This document shows positions 1 through 7,729 of a stretch of 64,000 nucleotides of DNA, in pieces (within the stretch, counting starts at the first letter, position 1; every line of letters starts with the position of its first letter). Position numbers and translations under genes: made by a program. Source of the stretch: Enhygromyxa salina. Its GTDB lineage: Bacteria; Myxococcota_A; Polyangia; Nannocystales; Nannocystaceae. The notes under the pieces were generated by a model. It saw only the letters and a program-made list of their open reading frames with translations, searched no databases and was not told the DNA's origin. The stretch lies in the NCBI RefSeq assembly GCF_000737335.2, contig NZ_JMCC02000107.1, forward strand, positions 1-64,000. Reading direction: 5' to 3'.

Positions 1-155
1 GGGGTGGATTGCTTGGGGGGCGTTGGGGTGGTGGTGGCCTCCGAGCTGGGGGGCGTGGGGTGGATTGCTTGGGGGGCGTTGGGGTGGTGGTGGCCTCCGA
101 GTTGGGGGCGTGGGGTGTGGATGGTGGCCTCTGAGCTGGGGGCGTTGGGGGTGGG
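1..155. repeat. G-rich 56-bp minisatellite, about 2.8 copies, probably continuing left of the window
   Basis: A 56-bp unit beginning ggggtggattgcttgg occupies positions 1-56, recurs nearly unchanged at 57-111, and a diverged partial copy follows to about 155. The unit is full of runs of three to six G on the plus strand, so quadruplex formation is possible. Its length is not a multiple of three and the reading frames through it look like shadow translation, so I do not call a gene here. It ends about 80 bp before the kinase start at 237. Confidence 0.75.
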
Positions 156-223
156 TTGCGAACTTGGGTGGGATGGATGGGGGCAATGTGTGGGATGTCG
201 ATGTCTGGGGGGGATTGATGATC

Positions 224-236
224 TAGTCTGCGGCGC
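224..236 (+). promoter_or_regulatory. Putative -10 element of the kinase-cyclase gene
   Basis: TAGTCT at 224-229 followed by 7 nt and then the ATG at 237. The same arrangement (TAnnnT then 6-9 nt then a start codon) recurs in front of many genes in this window, which points to a -10 hexamer with a leaderless or nearly leaderless transcript. No clear -35 box is visible. Confidence 0.4.
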
Positions 237-3200
237 ATGGCGGCCGATGATCGGGTGTCGACGAAGGTCGGCGGTGGTGCGCTGAAGGCCGCGAACGTCG
301 AGCTTGCGCAGGGGGATATTGTCAATGGTCGGTATCGGCTCGAGCAGTTCTTGAGCAGTGGTGGGATGGGGCGGGTGTGGCAGGCGACGGATCTGGATCT
401 GCGTCGGGAGGTTGCGATCAAGTTGATGCACCCGGGGTTGGTGGCGACCCAGACGGCGCGTGAGCGGTTTTTGCGGGAGGCACAGGCGGCGGCGCGGTTG
501 CGTAGCGCGAACGTGGTGTCGATCCTGGATGTCAAGGTTGATAGCGAGCGGGGGGTGCCTTACCTGACGATGGAGCTGCTGCGGGGGGAGGATCTTTCGC
601 GGCGGCTCGAGCGGGGGGCGCTGAGCCATGCGCAGACGGTGGCGGTGATCAACGATGTGTGCGCGGCGATTACCGAGGCGCACGCGAAGGGGATCATTCA
701 TCGGGACCTCAAGCCGGCGAACATCTTCTTGCTGGAAGGGCGGCTCGAGCGGGGGCGGGAGTCGGTGGCGAAGGTGCTGGACTTTGGGATCGTCAAATCG
801 CTGGCGGTCGACCCGATGGACCGGACCCAGAGCTCCGAGCCGCGCGCGCTGACGATGGCCGGGACCGCGCTTGGGACCGTGACCTACATGAGCCCGGAGC
901 AGGCCGAGGACGCGCAGAACGTCGACCATCGGGCGGATCTGTGGTCGATCGCGGCGGTTTGCTTCGAGTGCCTGACGGGCAAGCGGGCGTTTCGAGCCAA
1001 GTCGCTGGCGGAGCTGATCCGCGAGACCAGCGGGGCGCGGGTCGTGCCTTCAACGATCGCGGACAACCTGCCGCGGGGGTTTGACGCTTGGTTTGCGCAG
1101 GCGACCCACCATGAGATCGATCGTCGGTTTGGCACGGTCGCGCAGCTGCTCGAGGGGCTGGTCGCGCTCGGCAAGTCGCAGCCCGCGGCGGCCAGCGTGC
1201 AAGCGGGGGCCTCGCTGCCGCCGCCGTCGCGCAGCTGGGCCTCGGACGCCAACCAGATCGATATCAACGAGCTGCGCCTGCTGACGTTCAAGAACAACGT
1301 GGTCACCGAGTTCTTGGAGAGCGGGACCAAGTACTTCGTGGTCGGCAGCAAGGGGCTCGGCAAGACCTTGCTGCTCACCTACAAGCGCTCGCTGCTTCAT
1401 GAGCAGTACCAAGGTGGCGACGAGCGCAAGAGCGCGGCGGTCAAGTTCATCCCCGAGGGCCGGCCGTATCTGGACCTGATGAGCGATCTGCCCAGCGTGG
1501 GCAAGGCCGAGACCACGCTGATGTCGGAGCTGCACAGCTGCAAGCGCATGTGGGCGTTCGCGTTTCGCGTTGCTGCGCTGTCGCATCACGCGGGCGCGGG
1601 CGGCAGCTCCGACGAGCGCGACGAGCTGCTGCGCTTCGCGGCGCCGATCCGCGCGATGTTGGAGGGCCGCAAGGCCGAGCCCACGGTTGTGATCAAGCAG
1701 CTGCTGGCGCTGTCGTTTGGCGAGCTCAAGCAGATGCTGGATCGCAGCGAGAGCTTCCTCGAGTACAAGATTCGCTCGCTGCACAGCCCCACCTTCATGT
1801 TCGTCGACAAGCTCGACCAGGCCCTGCGCCAGCTCCCGCGCCAGGCTTGGATCGCCATGCAGGCCGGGATGATCGAGGCGGCTTGGGATCTGATGAGCAC
1901 CAACGCCCACGTCAAGGTGTTCGCAACGATCCGCGAAGAGGCGTTCGCCGAGTACGAGTCCGACATCAAGGCCAACCTGCATGGGGCCACGACCGCGCTG
2001 CGCTACACCAAGCGCGATCTCGAGGACATGCTCGGGAAGCTGACTTACTTCTACGAGCGCGTGCAGCTGCGCGACTTCGTTCGCCTCGATCACATCACCA
2101 CGACCCGCGGGGCCCGGGGCGAGCGGCCGTTCGACTTCATCTATCGCCACACGCTCGGGCGGCCGCGCGACCTGGTGATCATCGCGTCCGAGATCTCGCG
2201 CAATCGCGGGGCGCCGATCGACGAGCAACAATTCAAGCGAGTGATCCGTGAGACCAGCGCGGGGATGTTGGTCGCCAACGTGTTCCTGGAGATGCGCGTG
2301 TTCTTGGAGATCTTGCGCGATCGGGACGAGCGTGGGCGGTTCTTGGCGCTGCTGCACAACGACATCTTGACGCCCGATGATCTGGTCGACGTCTGGTGTC
2401 GGTTTCATGGGTTCGAGCGCGAGTACTACGATCTGCACGGCCGCGAGGCCGACGGCGTGTATCACCCGTTCCGCGAGCTGTTCGACTGTGGGCTGCTCGG
2501 GGTGGTGGTTCGGGATCCGGCGACCGGTCGACGCAGCCAGCACTTTCGCCAGCCCCGCGACGCGGTCGGTGGGTCGCGGCGACAGCTGCCGCCTTCGCCC
2601 CACTATCTGCTGCACCCGGCCCTGCAGGCGCTGGCCCAGCAGCTCGCTGGCGGCGGCGGCTTCGTGCCGTTTCGGCACGTGGTGATCGGACACCAGCAGC
2701 CCTGGCCCAGCTACTACGGGCGCATGATCGAGGTCCAGCGCGAGCTTCAGCGTGGCGCCGGGCGTGGGGACGAGGACAGCGAAGACGCGGTGTTCGAGCT
2801 GCTCGCTCGGTTTGACGCCCACGTGGGCGCGGGCGAGAGCATCGAGGTCGCGCGACATCTGGTCGCGGCGACCTCGGCGTTCGCCGAGCTGACGGCCCGG
2901 CTCGAGCGTCGCGGCTGGGATGACCTGCACCTCGCGCTGCTCGAGCTGTTTCCACCCCGGCGCGCGGCCAGCCCCCCGCGTGGCGCCGTGGTGACGCCCC
3001 CGCGCAGCCCCGAGGGCGCGCGAGAGCTCGTCGCCGACGAGCCGTCCGCTTCACGCGATTCGTCCGACCCGCCAGACTCGTCCGATCAATTGGACCACGA
3101 GGACCATGGGGATCTCAGCGGTCCCGATACGACCATGGGCCCGACCCACCGGGCCGCGGTCGCGATGCTGCTGATCGACATCGTCGCCTCGACCGAGTTC

Positions 3201-3674
3201 GTCGAGCACCACGGCGACACCATGTTGGTCGAGTTCCTGCGCGACATCCGTGACGTCTTGACCCACGAGAGCCACGCGGCGCCGCGGGTGATCAAGGGCG
3301 TCGGCGACGGCTACCTGGTCGTGTACGACTCGGTCACGGGCGCGCTCGCGGGCGCGCGGGCGCTGCTGGGGGGTCTGCAAGATCGCAGCAGCCTGCGCCT
3401 GGTCGTGCACTGTGGTGAGGTCCACGTTGGCGCCGCCGACGTGTACGGGGCGGAGGTCCACCGATTGTTTCGCCTCGAGAAGATCGCCGAGCGCACGCGG
3501 GTTGGGCCGCCAGGAGGGGTCACGCTGCCGACGCCAGGTCGGGTGATGCTGTCGGCTGCGGCCGTCGAGGCGCTGCCCGAGTCGGAGCGGACCGGGTTCG
3601 AGCGGGTCGGGACCTTTCGCATCAAGGGCTTCGAGGATCCGGCCGAGGTGTGGGTCGAGTGCGGCGAAGCCTGA
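237..3674 (+). CDS. Ser/Thr protein kinase fused to a P-loop ATPase-like region and a C-terminal class III adenylate/guanylate cyclase domain
   Basis: An 1145-residue cytoplasmic signalling protein with three modules. The kinase domain (about 31-305) has a GGMGRVW glycine loop, the VAIK lysine, HRDLKPAN with D157 as catalytic base, DFG at 182 and a SPEQ activation-segment end near 220, so it should be active. The middle carries a Walker A motif, GSKGLGKT (370-377), and a Walker-B-like FMFVDKLDQ around D524; this part resembles a STAND/AAA-like switch, but I cannot name the family. The C-terminus (about 973-1145) is a class III nucleotidyl cyclase: an IDIVAST motif with metal-binding D981 and a second metal-binding Asp at 1024 in GVGDGY. 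An acidic, Ser/Pro-rich linker precedes it. No membrane segment is seen. The ATG at 237 is the first start ahead of the kinase fold. Product nucleotide (cAMP or cGMP) is undecided. Confidence 0.9.
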   Translation: MAADDRVSTKVGGGALKAANVELAQGDIVNGRYRLEQFLSSGGMGRVWQATDLDLRREVAIKLMHPGLVATQTARERFLREAQAAARLRSANVVSILDVKVDSERGVPYLTMELLRGEDLSRRLERGALSHAQTVAVINDVCAAITEAHAKGIIHRDLKPANIFLLEGRLERGRESVAKVLDFGIVKSLAVDPMDRTQSSEPRALTMAGTALGTVTYMSPEQAEDAQNVDHRADLWSIAAVCFECLTGKRAFRAKSLAELIRETSGARVVPSTIADNLPRGFDAWFAQATHHEIDRRFGTVAQLLEGLVALGKSQPAAASVQAGASLPPPSRSWASDANQIDINELRLLTFKNNVVTEFLESGTKYFVVGSKGLGKTLLLTYKRSLLHEQYQGGDERKSAAVKFIPEGRPYLDLMSDLPSVGKAETTLMSELHSCKRMWAFAFRVAALSHHAGAGGSSDERDELLRFAAPIRAMLEGRKAEPTVVIKQLLALSFGELKQMLDRSESFLEYKIRSLHSPTFMFVDKLDQALRQLPRQAWIAMQAGMIEAAWDLMSTNAHVKVFATIREEAFAEYESDIKANLHGATTALRYTKRDLEDMLGKLTYFYERVQLRDFVRLDHITTTRGARGERPFDFIYRHTLGRPRDLVIIASEISRNRGAPIDEQQFKRVIRETSAGMLVANVFLEMRVFLEILRDRDERGRFLALLHNDILTPDDLVDVWCRFHGFEREYYDLHGREADGVYHPFRELFDCGLLGVVVRDPATGRRSQHFRQPRDAVGGSRRQLPPSPHYLLHPALQALAQQLAGGGGFVPFRHVVIGHQQPWPSYYGRMIEVQRELQRGAGRGDEDSEDAVFELLARFDAHVGAGESIEVARHLVAATSAFAELTARLERRGWDDLHLALLELFPPRRAASPPRGAVVTPPRSPEGARELVADEPSASRDSSDPPDSSDQLDHEDHGDLSGPDTTMGPTHRAAVAMLLIDIVASTEFVEHHGDTMLVEFLRDIRDVLTHESHAAPRVIKGVGDGYLVVYDSVTGALAGARALLGGLQDRSSLRLVVHCGEVHVGAADVYGAEVHRLFRLEKIAERTRVGPPGGVTLPTPGRVMLSAAAVEALPESERTGFERVGTFRIKGFEDPAEVWVECGEA

Positions 3675-3677
3675 CCT

Positions 3678-4847
3678 TCATGGATCCTCGCGGAGCCAGC
3701 TGCGCAGCACCTGCGTGCGAGCCTGCGCGCGCTTGAACGCCCGCGCCTGGTTGCGCCGCTCGATCGTCGAGTTGGCCTCGAACAGCTCGAAGGCCTCACG
3801 CATCCCGCCGAGCCGCGCGGCCGCGCGCTCGAGCACGATCCCGCGAAACACGTCGAGATCGTCGAGCCCGAGGTGCTCGTGGCGCGCGAGCATCTCGTCG
3901 ATCAGCGCGTCCGCGGCCCGCTCGAGCTCGCCGAGGATCGACGCGTTGGCTTGGCCGTGGTGGCACTCGAAGGTGAGCGCCAGCGACACGTGGGCGGCCT
4001 CGATCTGCTTGGCCTCTGGCAGCTCCGCCAGACACAGCGCCCAGGCCCGACGCACCACGTTGTCGAGCTGGCGCAGGTTGCCCGGCCACTCGGCGGCGCA
4101 CAAGAGCTCGCAGGCGCGCAGGCTCAGCGATCGCGAGCCGCAGCCGCCCGCCTCGTCGCAGCGTCGCGCGGCCATGAAGTTGGCCCACGCTGGGATCTCG
4201 TCGCGGCGAGCGTCGAGCGCGGGGAGCTCGGCGACGAGCACGTGCACGCGGTAGTAGAGATCCTCGCGGAACTCCCCGCGGGCGACCGCGGCCTCGAGGT
4301 CGCCGTTGGTGCCCACGATGATCCGCGCGTGGCAGCGGCGATCTTGGCGGTCGTCACCCAACACCCGAAAGCAACGGTCTTCGAGCAGGCGCAGCAGCCC
4401 GGCCTGGCAGGCCAGCGAGAGCTTGTCGACCTCGTCAATGAACAAGGTGCCCGCGCCGGCCCGCGTGACGCCGCCATCTTGATCGCGGACCGCCCCCGTG
4501 AACGCCCCGCGTCGCCAGCCAAACAGCTCGCTCATCTGCATCTCGCGGGGGACCGCCAACAAGTCCACGGTCACGAACGGTGCGTGGGTTCGCGGCGAAT
4601 GATCATGGACCCAGCGGGCGATCGAGGACTTTCCGGTGCCAGTCGGACCGGTGATCAGCAAGGTCTCGGGTAACATTGCGTAGGTCGCGAGGCGGTCGAC
4701 AATCGTCCGCATCCGCGTGCCCACCACTGGCAGCACAGGGTCGGTTGGGATCGGCATGGACTCGAAAGGGCGCGACGTGGTCGAGGCGCTGGGCGTGTGG
4801 TGCATGGGGCTCGCTCCGGGCTCGCCGTGTACGGCATTTACTGCCAT
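3678..4847 (-). CDS. Sigma-54-dependent transcription activator (AAA+), without receiver, FHA or HTH domain
   Basis: 389 residues. The AAA+ sigma-54 interaction domain has Walker A GPTGTGKS (67-74), the sigma-54-contacting loop GAFTGA intact at 114-119, Walker B TLFIDEVD (134-141) and the FREDLYYR sensor region. It should remodel RNA polymerase/sigma-54 closed complexes. The N-terminal 40 residues show no receiver, GAF or FHA domain. The roughly 150-residue C-terminus is helical and charged, but no Fis-type helix-turn-helix is recognisable, so DNA binding may be absent or supplied by a partner. It is convergent with the kinase-cyclase gene, the two stops lying only a few bases apart. Start chosen at the first ATG (4847); internal Mets at 15 and 31 are possible. 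Confidence 0.88.
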   Translation of the reverse strand: MAVNAVHGEPGASPMHHTPSASTTSRPFESMPIPTDPVLPVVGTRMRTIVDRLATYAMLPETLLITGPTGTGKSSIARWVHDHSPRTHAPFVTVDLLAVPREMQMSELFGWRRGAFTGAVRDQDGGVTRAGAGTLFIDEVDKLSLACQAGLLRLLEDRCFRVLGDDRQDRRCHARIIVGTNGDLEAAVARGEFREDLYYRVHVLVAELPALDARRDEIPAWANFMAARRCDEAGGCGSRSLSLRACELLCAAEWPGNLRQLDNVVRRAWALCLAELPEAKQIEAAHVSLALTFECHHGQANASILGELERAADALIDEMLARHEHLGLDDLDVFRGIVLERAAARLGGMREAFELFEANSTIERRNQARAFKRAQARTQVLRSWLREDP

Positions 4848-5123
4848 TCAAAGGGGCTGTTGCGCCAGACGTGTCACCCTTGCTGACACCGCAGACTATT
4901 CAGCCGCGCTTGTGAACTCGAGCTTGGATGTGGCGATCTGTTTTACCGGGGCAGCGAAGACTTAGCTGTTGGCGCCCGCACGCAGACGAGGCATCGACCG
5001 CCAAGTGCGTCCACGACGGACGTTGGCACGCGTCCGCGTTGGACGCTGCACGCGGGCGCAATCGCGAATAGCGGACATGTGCGGCCAATTGGAGCCGGCA
5101 CGCAGGTTGCTTTGACACTGTGC

Positions 5124-5921
5124 ATGAACAGCCACGTCAACCTCCCCCTTCACAATCGCATGTTCGCCTCGCTCGGCTGTCTCGCGTTGTTGCTGATGTC
5201 AGCTGCAGCGTGTGACACCGACGAGATCACCGCTGACGAGAGCCGGGCCGCCGCGCTCGACGTCGACGACGCCGTCGCCGCTGACGCCGACACCCCGCCG
5301 CTGGTCAGCCGTAGCCCCGATCAGATCGACGGCCTGAGCCCGGCCGGGTTCGACGACGAGCTTCAGCTGTGGGTCTACGACCGCGACGGCGACGGCTTCC
5401 CAGACGTCACCGAGGCGCGCGACGACACCGACATGCTCGATCCCGCCAGCAACCCCGCGACCGATCCCGAGCTAGACGAGATCGATGGCCCCAGCCCCGA
5501 GCCGGAGGCCGGCTTCGCCAAGTCGAGCTGCCGAAAGGGCTTTCAACAGGCTGGCCCGCGGCTGTGTATCAGCAAGCAGCTGCGCCCGGCCAGGCGGTTT
5601 CGCCGGGCGATCAACAACTGCCGCAAGCGCAGCAGCAACGTATGCAGCTACGAAGACTTGACATACCTGTATCTGAACTCGGACCTCGACGAGGACTACA
5701 ACCCAAAGAACAAGTGGCTTGGCAACATCGCCGACGACAATTACGTGCTGTGTGGCAATCGGCGGATCAGCTACGACGGCGACCCCGATTGGGCCGACTT
5801 CGAAGGGATCTGCCACAAGAACGAGAAGCTGCCGTTTTGGTGCTGTCACGACGACGAGCAGGGGAAAAAGGGCCACGATGACGATGATGATGACGACGAC
5901 GACGATGATGACGACTACTGA
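5124..5921 (+). CDS. Lipoprotein with a Ca-binding-like Asp-rich repeat and a poly-aspartate C-terminus
   Basis: Secreted lipoprotein of unknown function, about 265 residues from the ATG at 5124; a second in-frame ATG at 5160 gives a compact signal peptide ending in a lipobox (MSAAAC), and a GTG at 5079 would also fit. After the lipobox comes an acidic stretch, then a DRDGDGFPDVTEARDDTD segment resembling thrombospondin-type-3/EF-hand calcium loops. A Cys-containing basic middle part follows, with six or more Cys that could form disulfides. The protein ends in HDDDDD... with about 13 consecutive Asp and a final Tyr, encoded by a mixed gat/gac triplet run (5876-5918). The domain between is not recognised. 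A role as a surface calcium binder is inference. Confidence 0.75.
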   Translation: MNSHVNLPLHNRMFASLGCLALLLMSAAACDTDEITADESRAAALDVDDAVAADADTPPLVSRSPDQIDGLSPAGFDDELQLWVYDRDGDGFPDVTEARDDTDMLDPASNPATDPELDEIDGPSPEPEAGFAKSSCRKGFQQAGPRLCISKQLRPARRFRRAINNCRKRSSNVCSYEDLTYLYLNSDLDEDYNPKNKWLGNIADDNYVLCGNRRISYDGDPDWADFEGICHKNEKLPFWCCHDDEQGKKGHDDDDDDDDDDDDDY

Positions 5922-5994
5922 TGCTCTGTGACGATTCGCTTCAGATCGCGGCGGCCTCGCGACTCCTCGGGGAGCGTGGGGCCGCCTGTTTGAC

Positions 5995-6498
5995 TCACTG
6001 GTGGAGGCCGGCCCACGGGCGCGGATCGACCGAGCGAAACACGACGCCGCCCGGCAGCGATCGCAGTCGCTTGGCAAGCCCGACCACCAGCGCGACCACG
6101 CCGATCAACAGCAGCGGCCCGGTCACGACCAGGCCCATGAACAGCGCGTCCTTGCTCGCGAGGTATCCGGCCCCCGCCAACCCCACGCTCACCAGCACGC
6201 CGCCGCCAGCCAGCCAGGGCTTGGCCCTGGCCACGAACGCCCGCACCGCGAGCTCGTCGCGCAGGCCACAGCCGGGGCAGGGCGCGAGCGCGATCAACTC
6301 GTCGCCGGCCTGTTCCATGTTCCCGTGGGCGGTGCCCAGGGCCAGATCCCGCGAGTCGTCGAGGTCCTGCACGAGCCCGGCCTGGGCGCCGGCGCTCGCC
6401 TGCATGTAGACGGCGCCGTGATCTGCATGCCCGCAGTGCTCGCAGGTAAACGGCGCGTAGACCCAGCCGCGGCGAGTGGCATGGACGACGGTCGGCAT
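5995..6498 (-). CDS. Small membrane protein with two CxxC pairs
   Basis: 167 residues. CEHC near residue 19 and CPGC near residue 75 together look like a split zinc ribbon. Two hydrophobic helices follow (about 97-115 and 120-142). The family is not recognised. It stands alone between two plus-strand genes and ends 70 bp from the stop of the poly-Asp lipoprotein. A cytosolic zinc ribbon with a membrane anchor is the simplest reading. Confidence 0.65.
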   Translation of the reverse strand: MPTVVHATRRGWVYAPFTCEHCGHADHGAVYMQASAGAQAGLVQDLDDSRDLALGTAHGNMEQAGDELIALAPCPGCGLRDELAVRAFVARAKPWLAGGGVLVSVGLAGAGYLASKDALFMGLVVTGPLLLIGVVALVVGLAKRLRSLPGGVVFRSVDPRPWAGLHQ

Positions 6499-6698
6499 GG
6501 GCCCGATCTACCAGATTACGGGTGAGGCGCCGAGGGCGAGCGGGTCGGCCGACAGCATCCGACGGTCGTGGTGACCGTCAGCGACCGACAGACGGTCGTC
6601 GCGGACAGTCCGTTCGCTCTCAATGCCGTGCCAGGGCCCACCAAGGTCAATGGCCAGGGTCTTGCACGGGGTGCTGACACTCGCTTGCCCAAGCTTGG

Positions 6699-6704
6699 TA
6701 GGCT
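6699..6704 (+). promoter_or_regulatory. Putative -10 element of the TPR membrane protein gene
   Basis: TAGGCT 15 nt before the ATG at 6720. It matches the TAnnnT hexamers seen at similar places elsewhere in the window and implies a leader of roughly 9 nt. Confidence 0.35.
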
Positions 6705-6719
6705 GTCTGGACCTCGCTC

Positions 6720-7700
6720 ATGCCCGCGCTCGAGTACGCCTCCCCCCCTCCCGTTTCCTCGGTGGTCCCCATGCGGCCGCTCCACGCCCGGTTTACGGCG
6801 CTCGCGGCCGGTGCTGGCCTGCTTGCCCTCAGCGTGGCCCCACGCACGGCGGCGGCGGCTGTGCTCGCGCCGGCCAACGCCAACGATCCGGCCGCGGCCG
6901 ACGAGGCGCCGGTGGATCCCAACTTGGAGACCGCCGAGACCATCTTTCGGCAGGGACAAGCCAAGTACGAGACCGCCGACTACGCCGGGGCGATCGAGCT
7001 GTGGACGGCCGCCTACGCGTTGGTCGGCTCCTCTACCGAGAACGCCAGCATCAAGGCCCTGCTGATCTACAACCTCGCGCAGGCGCACCTCAAGGCGTTC
7101 GATCTCGACAAAGACAAGATCCACCTCAAGCAGGCGCTGCAGCTGCTGCAGAGCTTTCGGTCCAACCTCTCGCTGCTCCACGAAGATCAGGAGCAGCTCG
7201 CCACGGAGACCACCAAGGTCGAGGCTCGGATCGCAGAGATCGAGGGCATGCTCGCCGATCTCGAGCGCCCCGCGAGCGAGCCCACCCCGGTCCCGGCCCC
7301 AACCGTCGAGCCCGCGCAAGACGGCGGCGAGGCCGACGAAGACCTCCGCTCCGGGACCCCGCTGATCGCCGCTGGCGGCACGGTCGCGGGGCTTGGGGCG
7401 CTGCTCGGGGTCGTGGGGATCGTCGGCGGGTTGATGGCAAGCAACGCCAACGACATCAGCGATCTCGCGCCCGATGACCTCAGCGGTCGCGAGGATCGCT
7501 TCGCGTCCGGGCGCGCAGGCAACACGATGTTGATCGTCGGCTCGGTTGGCGCCGGGGTGTTGGTGCCGACTGGCCTCGCGTTGGTCGTGGTCGGGGTCTT
7601 GCGCAACAAGAAAATTGACCGCCGCAGCGCGGCGCTGCCTCGATTTGTCCCGAGCGTGAGCCCCAGCGGTGGTGGCCTGGCGATCTCGGGGCGGTTCTGA
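6720..7700 (+). CDS. Secreted/anchored TPR-like protein with C-terminal membrane segments
   Basis: 326 residues. An N-terminal hydrophobic signal segment (about 22-45) is followed by a helical TPR-like region (AETIFRQGQAKYETADYAGA onward to about 185), in which a stretch of about 40 residues reads as coiled coil. After a Pro/Glu linker there are two Gly/Ala-rich membrane helices (about 218-240 and 262-285) and a short basic tail. This architecture is common in myxobacterial kinase-associated proteins of unknown role. The alternative start at Met18 (6771) gives a more typical signal peptide. It probably forms an operon with the LDL-A protein 29 bp downstream. Confidence 0.78.
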   Translation: MPALEYASPPPVSSVVPMRPLHARFTALAAGAGLLALSVAPRTAAAAVLAPANANDPAAADEAPVDPNLETAETIFRQGQAKYETADYAGAIELWTAAYALVGSSTENASIKALLIYNLAQAHLKAFDLDKDKIHLKQALQLLQSFRSNLSLLHEDQEQLATETTKVEARIAEIEGMLADLERPASEPTPVPAPTVEPAQDGGEADEDLRSGTPLIAAGGTVAGLGALLGVVGIVGGLMASNANDISDLAPDDLSGREDRFASGRAGNTMLIVGSVGAGVLVPTGLALVVVGVLRNKKIDRRSAALPRFVPSVSPSGGGLAISGRF

Positions 7701-7716
7701 TCAACGTCGACCGAGT

Positions 7717-7721
7717 AGGAG
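7717..7721 (+). promoter_or_regulatory. Ribosome binding site deciding a GTG start
   Basis: AGGAG with 8 nt to the GTG at 7730. This supports GTG rather than a downstream ATG for the LDL-A protein. Confidence 0.55.
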
Positions 7722-7729
7722 ACACGCAC

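Noticed and set aside
4..285. 93-codon frame through the G-rich repeat
   Set aside because: Trp/Gly-rich translation of a repeat whose unit is not a multiple of three, so the frame is not maintained.
1050..2930. 626-codon minus-strand open frame opposite the kinase-cyclase gene
   Set aside because: Composition is Leu/Gln/Arg/Ala-rich without hydrophobic pattern; it is the antisense shadow of a high-GC gene.
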